Shown: in pieces, positions 55,985 to 64,000 of the stretch
How positions within the stretch are numbered: the first letter of the stretch is position 1
Layout of the letters: every line of letters starts with the position of its first letter
Assembly (NCBI GenBank): GCA_037176725.1
Contig: JAZBRS010000049.1
Location: 35,890,001 to 35,954,000 of the forward strand
Reading direction: 5' to 3'
Source of the DNA: Posidonia oceanica
Taxonomy: Eukaryota; Streptophyta; Magnoliopsida; Alismatales; Posidoniaceae
DNA: 64,000 bases
Position numbers and translations under genes: made by a program
Notes under the pieces: generated by a model
Database searches by the model: none
Told to the model about the DNA's origin: nothing
The model's input: the letters and a program-made list of their open reading frames with translations, nothing else

Positions 55985-58900
55985 TGTAACATCTGGGAAT
56001 TCATTTCCTTGTAATTGTGTTTGTTTAATGAATTCCTTGGCTTTGATCGGGTGTTATTGGCCTCGTGGGTCCCACTTGAGTTGTTGTGGGTCCTATCTGT
56101 GGTTTGTGTGGGTCTCCACCTGTATTGTTGTGGTGGACTCCCACTTGTGGTGGTTGGTGGGACAGATTGTGGTCTCGTCCCTGTGTTTCTCTCTCTCTCT
56201 TTCCTTTCCTCTCTCTCTTTCTCTCTCTCTCTCCCTCTCACTCCTTCCCTCTCTCTCTCTCCTTCCCACCCCCTCCTCACGTGCCTCCCCCTCCTCTTTT
56301 CCTTCCCCCTTCCCCCGGCGCGTGTGGATTCTTCTCCCCCCTTCAGCTGACTCGTGCCCTCTCCTCCTCCCCCTTGTGCCGATCCTCCTCCTCCCTCCTC
56401 CTTCCCTTCTCCCCACCCGTTTCTCGCCCCCTCATTCCTTTCCTTTCCTCCTCCTTTCCCCTTTCCTCCCCCTCCCGTCCTCTCCTTCTTCCTCCTCTTC
56501 CTCTCCTCTGTTGCCAGCGGAAACGTGGTGGTGGCCGGCGGTGGTGCGGCGAGCGAGCTCCGGTTGTCGTCTCGGTGGAGCGGCGTGCCCGTGTGTGGCG
56601 TGTGGAACTTAGTGTGCGCGTGGATCGCCGGTGGACGGACGTTGTCCCTCTGTCCCAATGTACACGTCTCGCCCTAGGAGCTTATTTATTTAGAATTTGC
56701 CTTGCATGTGTCTTTTACCATGATTTGTATGTTATATTTGAGTTTGGCAATTTTTAGGGATTTATATGCATTTAGACGAATTTAATTGGCTTCGGTTAGT
56801 TTATAGCTTGAATGTGGTTTTTCACCGTTTGATGAGGTTGAATGCTCTCAAATGGCTTGAATATGATTTAATTGCGTGTCTTGTCATCTTTATATGTTAT
56901 GGTAGAGGTTTGGTAATTTTTAGAGATTTATTGTGGTTTTTGGCCGAATTTATGGCCTGAATGACTTAAATGCTAGAATTGTGGTTTTCCGGTGGATTCT
57001 GGTGTTTTGGGCCTCGGATTGAGGCGTTTGTGATATATTTGTGTTGCTCGAGTTGAGACGTTCGTTTGCATGTGTTGCATGCTTGGTTTGGCGTGGATTT
57101 GATAGTGTTTTGGGGTTTTTATAGAAATCGACTTGAATATTGGATTTTCGGTGTTTTCTCGTGTTGCGTGTCTCGGAATGCCATATCGTGGGTATGGTTG
57201 CATTCCTTGTTTTATTCTGGAGATTTCGGTATATGGCACGCTCGTTTTAGAGTTTGATTCGGGCGTTTGGGGTTTTAAGTCGGTTCTTTAAGTTTTCTGA
57301 ACTGGCCTGGAATGGAGCCCTGTTGGTAGAATGGAGTTCCGTTTTCCCCTGGTCTGGAGTACCGTTTTTGGAACGGATTTCTGTTTTCCCCTGAAGCACC
57401 GTTTTTGGGCGGAGCCCTATTTCCTATAGTGAAAAGGAACGCCGGTCCAAAACGGAGCGCTGTTCCAGTACTGATTTGTGAACCTTTGCCTTGATCCGGT
57501 ACTCCGGTGGATGGTGTACCGAATCAGAGGCTGAGTGTTTTCTCAGCAAATGTTTTCTAATGTGGTTTCTCTCAGTTGGTTTTTGGGTTTTTTGTGCTTT
57601 AGCTCATGATATTTGATAAATGTTTTCAAAGAGATTTCTGAGGAAAAATATGAATGGTTTGCAAATAGTTTTGTCGAGGTTTTCCTTGGTCGAAAATCTA
57701 GAAGTTGTGTTGGTTAGACTTGAAAATGCGACGGCGTTCCTGGTGTGTCGCACACTTTGCTTGGGTTGAGGTTTGGAAGTCGGGGTGTCGGCCGTACCTA
57801 GCGGTATCGTAACAGCAGACTCGGGAGGTATGATACTCCTACGTAGCTGGACGTGATACCTTAGTTGTTACGGGCACCGGGACTCACCTTGTTTTGGGTG
57901 TCGGTTGAGCTTAGGGGTTGGAGCCTCTAGTGGTTCGGGGCATTGGTGTTGGCTGAGCCTAGGGGTTGGAGCCTTTAGTGGTTCGAAGCATTGAGTTGAG
58001 GTCGCCGTATATTAGGTGTGTTTTGTGGTTTGTCCTGAGTGAGGACAGCTTGCCCAGTTAGGGTGAGTAGCTTTCCCTGGTGAGGGATCGCTTTTGAGGC
58101 GTCTCTAGTGACGAGATGCCGGGACGGACACGCTCCTCCACAAGGCGGGTGTTCGTAGTAGTGCAGTGAGCTGCAGGGGTGAGTCCCTGGCTACTGCTTG
58201 AGACCAGATCGGTTGCTTGGTGTCAGACAATACGATCAGTTGTAGTTTTGTGCCTGTGGGGCTATGTTTTGTTTGTTGCTGGCCATATTAGGCCTTGAGT
58301 TTTGCCTGAGCTTGGATTTTGTGAGTTTTGCTGCTGTTTAGGTTATATTAGGCTAGTTGCTTTCCGCCTGTGTATGGCGTGAGTTTGTGGTTTGTGTTTT
58401 GGGCCGTATTAGGCCAGATGTTTTTCCCGCTTAGTTGTTGCGTGTGGCTTTGGTTTGAGCTTTGGGCCGGTGGGCCATTATATTGATTGTGATTTAGTTT
58501 TGCAAGGTATTTCCGCCTTTTCTTGACAGGTAGGCCGAGTATTTTTCTAGCCTGAGGGGTTGGAGGGTTTTGAGTGGTTTTGAGGTTTGGGTCAGTAGAC
58601 CGTGGCTTTGTATATATATTTTTGTAAACACCTGTTTTCTCCGATTTTAGCTTATGGACTTTGGGAAGGGTGTTTTATTGATTATATTGTTTGTTGTGGA
58701 CCTAGATTTTGGGGTTTTACCGGTTGTGCCATATTTGAGGTTTTACGTCGGTTTCTCGCGTGGTTTTTGCGAGGTGTGTGCTGGGTGACGATTTCTAGGT
58801 CACTCACGTGTACTTTGTGTGGTTTGCAGGTGCAGATGATTAGCTAGTTTGGAATATAGTGCATATAGTAGGAGTCACGTAGCTGTCCACTGCAGATTTC

Positions 58901-59010
58901 TGACATTGATATTTGTTGTTAGTCCAGTGGTTTGTTGTAAATGTTGTATTTAATTAAGTTTTAAATTTGTTGGACTTTTGGTTTTGTTGGTAGCGACTTG
59001 GGTCGTTACT
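55985..59010 (+). repeat. 3' LTR of the gypsy element (3,026 bp)
   Basis: Matches 48111-51086 along its whole length with scattered, mostly transition, differences and small indels. The last base is T in place of the A at the 5' LTR end. Confidence 0.93.
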
Positions 59011-59015
59011 TGGTT

Positions 59016-60063
59016 CTAGCTGGTGGGTTCCCGAAGTATGCTGTTGATCATTCAGTTTTCTACAGGAAGACTACTGGTGGCTGTATTATTCTGGCAGTAT
59101 ACGTGGATGATATATTGGTGATAGGTAGTGATGTGAAGGACACTGCAGAAATCAAACAACACCTTCACACTCATTTTGTCACAAAGGATATGGGGAAGTC
59201 ACGCTATTTCCTTGGGATTGAGTTCGCCTATGTAAATGGAAAAATAGCATTATCACAGAGGAAGTATGTCCTAGATCTCCTACAAGAAACAGACCTTCTG
59301 GGGTGCAAACCAGAGAGCACTCCTATCGAGCAGACACTGGCATTTTGGGATGCCAGCTCAGACTTGTTAGAGGATCCTAGTCAGTACAGATGATTGATCA
59401 GGAAGTTCATCTATCTGACAGTGACTCGACCTGATATCTTATATGCAGTCAGTCTTTTGAGTCAGTTTATGCATGAGCCTAGGAGAGTACACTGGACTGG
59501 AGTCTTTCGTGTCCTATCTTATGTTAAAGGTGTTCTAGGAAAAGATCTAGTTTACCGAAGGAATGGTCACACAAGGATCATGGCTTATTCAGACTCAGGA
59601 TATATAGGAGATCGTGGGGACAGAAAATCCACATCTGGCTTCTGTACTTATGTAGGAGGCAATCTTGTCACCTGGCGAAGTAAGAAGCAGAATGTGGTGT
59701 CGAGGTCCAGTGCAGAGGCAGAGTATAGGTCCATGGCGTAGACAGCTTGTAAGATGTTATTGATCAAGTCACTCTTGGAGCAGCTTGGTTTCGATGTTGA
59801 GCTTTCCTTGTCCATGTGGTGTGATAACCAAGCTGCTATATTCATTACTAACAATTCCACATTCCATGAGCGCACGAAGCACATTGAGGTTGACTGTCAC
59901 TACGTGAGAGATCTTGTAATGAAGGAGGTTATTTCTACACCTTATACTCAGTCTTCAGAGTAGTTGGTAGATATCTTCACCAAAGGCTTAAGTGTTGGTG
60001 TTTTTTAGTTTTTATGTATCAAACTGGGCATGATTGATATGTATACTCCAGCTTGAGGAGGAG
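59016..60063 (+). pseudogene. copia-2 reverse transcriptase end and RNase H (decayed)
   Basis: It resumes the copia-2 frame after the gypsy TSD. The catalytic YVDDILVIGSD motif is at about 59100-59130, the RT tail at 59190-59390 and RNase H at 59580-59980 (STSGFCTYVGGNLVTWRSKK, EAEYRSMA). TGA or TAG codons at 59391, 59739 and 59961 break it. Confidence 0.88.
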
Positions 60064-60224
60064 TGTTAGAGATAATGTATATATATGTGTGTAGTAAGAC
60101 TATATGGGTAAACAGATTGTTGGATATCTAGTCAAGTCTAGGGTATCTAATTTACTCTATATATATGTGCCTACACATGATCAATAAGATATACTCTTTT
60201 TCTCCCTATTCTCTATCTTCTACA
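60064..60224 (+). repeat. 3' LTR of copia-2
   Basis: 161 bp, tgttagagataatg to ctatcttctaca, directly preceded by the polypurine tract and followed by TSD actcc. Confidence 0.93.
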
Positions 60225-60229
60225 ACTCC

Positions 60230-61510
60230 ATTGATCGTTATAAAGTCAGGTTAGTGGCTAAGGGTTTTCATCAAAGAGATGGTGTGGATTACTTTGAAAC
60301 CTTCCGTCCTGTTATTAAAGCTACAACAATTAGATTGGTGTTGAGCATTGTTGTGGCTAACAACGTATATGCACCAATTGGATATTCAGAATGCATTTTT
60401 ACATGGCTATCTCTCTGAAAAAGTTTACATGAATCAACCTGCTGGTTTTGTTGATTCTAACTTATCAACTCATGTTTGCAAGTTACAGAAGTCGTTGTAT
60501 GGGCTCAAACAATCACCCAAAGGTTGGTATACCAAATTGAGTGAGTTTCTTATAGATTTTGGGTTTCAAATGTCTAAAACGGATACTTCTCTATTCATTT
60601 TCAGAAAGACAGGAGTATGCATATATTTTTTGATCTATGTGGATGACATCTTGGTCGTCTCAAACAACTCATCCGGTGCTGCTAAGCTTCTTCATTCTCT
60701 TGGGCTTGCCTTTCTTGTTAAGCACCTGGGTTTCCCATTTTACTTTCTAGGCATTGAAATAACCAGAGTTTCTAATGGGTTATACTTGTCACAGCAGAAG
60801 TATATTCTTGATTTGCTCACTAAAACAAAGATGACAGGAGCTAAACCTGATGCTACTCCCATGCCGTCGAACACAATTATTTCTAGCTTTATTCTGATCC
60901 ATTTCAAGATCCTACTCTCTTCAGGCAGGTGGTTGGCAGCTTACAATATCTGTCTTTAGCTAGACCTCATGTTGCCTTCTGTGTTAGTAAGCTTTGCCAA
61001 GTTATGTATTCACCATCAACTACACATTGGCTTGCTCTTAAAAGAGTACTTCGATATTTTAAAGGCACACTGAATTATGGGTTGTTCTTTGATAAACAAT
61101 TATCGTTTAACCTCACAGCATACTATGATGCTGATTGGGCAAGTTGCCCTGATGATAGGAGGTCAACCACTGGCTTTGTGATCTTCTTTGGTAAGAATCC
61201 TATCTCTTGGTCTTCTCGGAAGTAATCCACAGTAGCAAGATCATCCATAGAATCAGAATTTAGAGCTCTGGCTAATGCTACAGCAAAGCTTACATGGCTC
61301 CAGAGCTTGTGTGGCAAGCTTGGTATCTTTCTGTCACAGGCTCCCAAGCTTTATTCTGCCTGACAGCAAACCCGGTGTTTCTTTAAAAAATGAAACATAT
61401 GGAGATCGATTTCCATTTCGAGATAAAGTGTCAAAGAAAGATCTCCATGTTCATTTCATCCCAACCAAGGAGCAAATTGTTGATTTTCTCACAAAGGCTT
61501 TATCATGATC
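60230..61510 (+). pseudogene. copia-1 reverse transcriptase end and RNase H (decayed)
   Basis: It continues the copia-1 RT interrupted at 45061. RT has [20 protein letters not shown] (60370-60430) and catalytic IYVDDILVVSNN (about 60635-60670). RNase H has STTGFVIFFGKNPISWSSRK (61165-61225). Two frameshifts (near 60890-60930 and 61330-61400) and a stop at 61223 are present. Confidence 0.88.
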
Positions 61511-61572
61511 TTCATTTTTTACTTTCAGGAGCAAACTGCAGGTTTCTATGTTGCCTACAGTTTGAGGGGGGA

Positions 61573-61833
61573 TGTTAAGAGTTGTTAAATATGTAGATTA
61601 GTTGCCGAGTTTGTTATACCTGTTAAGGTTGTTATAAGGTGGTTGTAAATTGTGTGACGTGGCATCTTGTTATTGGTGTTTGATGTAATATAAGTAGCAG
61701 CTACAGTGGCATTACGTGAAGTAATAGAAAGAGTTTCTCTTCTTCTTTCACTTCTCTGGTTACTATTCCTCTCTCTCAGCTTCCGCCATTGCTGAAGCTT
61801 CATACCTTCTTGTCACCTCTGTTAATGTCAACA
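61573..61833 (+). repeat. 3' LTR of copia-1
   Basis: Starts tgttaagagttg right after the polypurine tract and ends aatgtcaaca. It lacks a roughly 10-bp segment (around cctttcagttt) present in the 5' LTR. Confidence 0.88.
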
Positions 61834-62399
61834 GCTGCTACCATTATGTACTGAATGAAAAATGACGTCACAACGGAGTGAGACATCGAGGCTATCCATT
61901 TTTTGATCCTTTAAACGAGCAATCATTTTGTCTAGCCCAGACAAAGTGAACCTTCTTCCAAGCAATTGCCTTTGGAAGGCCTCGTGCTGCAGATGGTTTA
62001 AGCTGATGTCTTTCTTAAGCTTAAGCAGCTTTTAGTTTAAATAAATTCAGTTGAGTGTGAAACAATTGTATCAGTAGTCTTCAAGCCTCATAGAAATGTA
62101 GTCATAACTTTTTCACAATCCTGATTCCTTCCTTGGTGGGAGTCAAATCAGACAACCAATCCTGGCTTTTGAGTGGGGGACTCGTCTTTGCTCTTCCCGC
62201 ATGTCATGGAAGAGTTGGGGCTTTGACTCCCAGCAAGATGAAAAACAAAGGGTAAGAAAGTAATCATGGTGTGCTATTAGCTGGTTGGATCCTTTGCTTG
62301 CTGGATGCAAGTAAGAAAGCTCTCAATAGCTATCGCTGTAACTCGTTGGATTCAAAGTATCAAGGGTCTAAGAAAGTTGCTTTAAGTATATGTTTTGAA
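61834..62399. other. Flank of the LTR nest, no gene recognised
   Basis: No exon of the conserved gene was recognised here. Parts from about 62250 may already belong to the mitochondrial-like insert. There are several aagcttaagc-type short palindromes near 62010-62030. Confidence 0.35.
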
Positions 62400-63590
62400 T
62401 CTTGGTAGGCGTTTATAGTTTAATTGGTTGACACGTACCGCTCATAATGGTTCGACCCCTACTAAGGCTACCACCCCTACAGTACAGTGGAAGTCCCTGT
62501 CACCCAGCGGATCTCAACGACACGAGAACACATGGAACCACACTACAACCGTTGCTCTTTGGGCATGCCTCCTACGCTTACCACTCACCTACGCTATGCT
62601 CTTGCATCAAGCATGCCCCCTTTGGGCAATATTACTTTTGGGAGACATGAAGTAGTTGAGCGAGGGAACAAATTACTTCTTCCTTGCGACGAAGAGGGCG
62701 ATTGAAGAATGAAGTGAGTTCCAGTGGAGAAAACCCTCCTCTTGTTTTGTTCCTGAACAACAATCTTTCATTACAATCGGCCCGATCAAAGATTTCGACG
62801 TCTGGTCCGATTGGAGCGAGGGGGGGCACTCCCTCATGTAAAGCCGATCATGGATAGAATGAGACGATGGAAGGGTTGGCAAGCCAAAGAGCCCCTCCCG
62901 AGGCCCCAGGTTGAGGAATAAAGAATGTCTCCCTTGCACTATCGACGGAAAAGCAACGGAATGCTGCAGAGGAGAAGAACGACAAGCATGGAAAAGGGTT
63001 GAAGTGACTCTCTCCTAGTATCGGAGGGTCTGGAGTTCTATGGCTTAGTTTCAATAAAGAGCGTCACTTAAAAGAGCTTCTTTGACTACGGAGAAGGTCA
63101 AATGAGATATGAATTGACTACAACCCTTTTGGCCCTCTATTGGGAGGAAATAGGATTCTCTCTTTTTTGATTCCTTTGCCCTGTTTTTTTCTACCACTTG
63201 GGGGATGGACTCCAATTCTCAGAGCAAAGGTGCTTGCTTCCAAAATGAAAAAACAAAAAGCATTGTCCCATAACAAGAACAAGGATTAATATGACCTTCC
63301 CTCGGGATGGAATTGTAGACCTCAAGCAAACAACATGCTCCATTGACTTCACTGAACTTTGCCCAAGAGCTGGCATGGAGGGTTTGCTATCTGATTTGTA
63401 CATCAGATGAAAGGGTAAAGGCTTTGGAAGTACCTCATCTCTTTCCCCGCCCTTCTTGTTGAGTGAATTGAGCAATCCACCTTCCCTTCATCTTTATCCG
63501 CTTACTGAAAGTACCAATGATCTTTGATCCTTTCGGATGAAAAGATGGAATTGAACCAGTGAGCAATGATATACTCTTGGAAATGAAAGC
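62400..63590. other. Probable nuclear mitochondrial DNA insert (NUMT)
   Basis: The base composition rises to near-balanced G+C and the sequence style is that of plant mitochondrial intergenic DNA. A broken mitochondrial-type trnI-CAU lies at its left end. No mitochondrial protein gene was recognised. Borders are estimated from the change in composition. Confidence 0.5.
62407..62470 (+). pseudogene. trnI-CAU: tRNA-Ile(CAU) pseudogene, mitochondrial type
   Basis: ttatagtttaattggtt and the anticodon-arm region accgctcataatggt (CAT at 62443-62445) match the plant mitochondrial trnI-CAU as I know it. The variable loop and 5' half of the T stem are deleted, so ttcgacccctactaaggcta follows the anticodon arm directly. 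It cannot fold into a functional tRNA. Confidence 0.6.
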
Positions 63591-64000
63591 TAAAATCCTT
63601 TGACTAATTTTGTTTTAAAAATGTCTTAATGGGAGAGATGAAGAACAACCTCCAATGTCATGTGACATCTTTTCTTAATTCATCAACTTCCTGTTGCCAT
63701 GTCTATATTCAATTACATAGTTTACGTATCGTATTTAGTACCTTGGCTGCAACACTAATGGTACTTGTTAAATATGATGCTGTGTGTCTTTCTATATTGG
63801 CAATACTTGCATGAAGTGTTGTCTTATGTGGAGATAATCAACTAAGAACTTAATTGAGAATTCTAATAGCTACAAGTGTATGAAAATCAAGTATGGAAAG
63901 GACCGGGCTTATAATTCTTCATGTTTCAGGAAGTTTGAAATTTTGAATTAAATGGATGACCCTCTTGGATTGTCATATTCGTATTTGAACAAAGGATTGG
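63591..64000. other. A/T-rich sequence to the window end, no gene recognised
   Basis: Nothing recognisable. It could be a continuing intron of the gene that starts at 40706, but no evidence supports this directly. Confidence 0.35.

Larger units (their letters stand above)
48111..59010 (+). mobile_element. Ty3/gypsy chromovirus (Del/Tekay-like) with 3-kb LTRs, nested in copia-2, TSD TGGTT
   Basis: The target duplication tggtt is exact at 48106-48110 and 59011-59015, and the copia-2 frame resumes after it. The LTRs (2,976 and 3,026 bp) flank about 4.9 kb coding gag, protease, RT, RNase H, integrase and a chromodomain in gypsy order. Very long LTRs plus a C-terminal chromodomain point to the Del/Tekay lineage of plant chromoviruses. 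Stops in every domain show the copy is dead. Confidence 0.93.
45062..60224 (+). mobile_element. Ty1/copia retrotransposon 2, nested in copia-1, TSD ACTCC
   Basis: The target duplication actcc is exact at 45057-45061 and 60225-60229, and copia-1 reading frame resumes after it. The LTRs are 161 bp each, differing at about 10 positions. The PBS and a polypurine tract (ttgaggaggag, 60053-60063) are present. Without the nested gypsy element the length is about 4.3 kb. Domain order INT-RT-RH identifies copia. Confidence 0.93.
41957..61833 (+). mobile_element. Ty1/copia retrotransposon 1 (outermost of a three-level nest)
   Basis: Two similar LTRs (41957-42225 and 61573-61833) bracket gag, integrase, reverse transcriptase and RNase H in copia order. 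The primer-binding site (42226) and polypurine tract (gagggggg, 61564-61571) are in place. The internal part is split at 45061/60225 by copia-2. Removing the nested DNA gives an element of about 4.7 kb, typical of copia. A clean 5-bp target duplication was not found, because the first bases of the 5' LTR are altered. Confidence 0.88.

Noticed and set aside
1..64000. CRISPR arrays, bacterial operons, rRNA genes
   Set aside because: No regularly spaced repeat-spacer array, no ribosome-binding-site-led gene strings and no rRNA-like conserved blocks were seen; the window is plant nuclear DNA.

Overview
This window is nuclear DNA from a flowering plant. The evidence is split genes with GT-AG introns, dense nested retrotransposons, MULE, hAT and PIF/Harbinger DNA transposons, and inserts that look like plastid and mitochondrial DNA. 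The strong G/C bias at third codon positions in the two host-type sequences (RNR2 and the HSP20 fragment) hints at a monocot; the species cannot be named from sequence alone. Only two host loci look real: an intact intronless gene for the ribonucleotide reductase small subunit (5194-6189, +), and the first three exons of a conserved plant protein of unknown function (40706-41171, +). Almost everything else is mobile DNA in various states of decay.

Region by region. 1-2003 is low-information sequence. 2022-4811 is a 5'-truncated LINE with a poly(A) tail and an 18-bp target-site duplication; its RNase H region was hit twice at the same short site, by a second LINE 3' fragment (3792-4279) and a tRNA-type SINE (4297-4483). 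RNR2 follows about 380 bp downstream. 6190-14835 holds a 26-bp-stem hairpin, a hAT-like non-autonomous element (about 8290-9985), a tandem duplication, and an HSP20 C-terminal coding fragment (13210-13557) inside a probable captured-gene transposon.

14836-30727 is the most interesting object: a giant Mutator-like element of about 15.9 kb with terminal inverted repeats of 635 and 826 bp. It carries (a) a decayed FAR1/MULE/SWIM transposase gene on +, and (b) a second multi-exon gene (N-terminal plant-mobile-domain/DUF1985-like region, coiled coil, ULP1/C48-protease-like C terminus) present as a large inverted duplication (22237-25481 on -, 25588-29892 on +). A 1,009-bp hAT element sits in a coding exon of the right copy, and the left copy preserves the empty site. 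The 8-bp palindrome GTAATTAC occurs about 15 times inside this element, nearly always in introns or spacers, and I saw none in the other 48 kb. By analogy with the VANC anti-silencing proteins of Arabidopsis VANDAL MULEs, which bind short repeated motifs in their own non-coding DNA, this may be a self-recognition system; that is inference.

30728-40705 contains unrecognised broken ORFs, nested PIF/Harbinger remnants with a transposase fragment, a plastid ndhB insert (37400-37715), a rearranged MITE-like inverted repeat, and a 5'-truncated processed pseudogene (39827-40230). 41957-61833 is a three-level LTR-retrotransposon nest in the third intron (or just 3') of the conserved gene: copia-1, containing copia-2 (45062-60224, TSD ACTCC), containing a chromodomain Ty3/gypsy element with 3-kb LTRs (48111-59010, TSD TGGTT). 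All three have multiple in-frame stops. 62400-63590 resembles plant mitochondrial DNA and includes a broken trnI-CAU.
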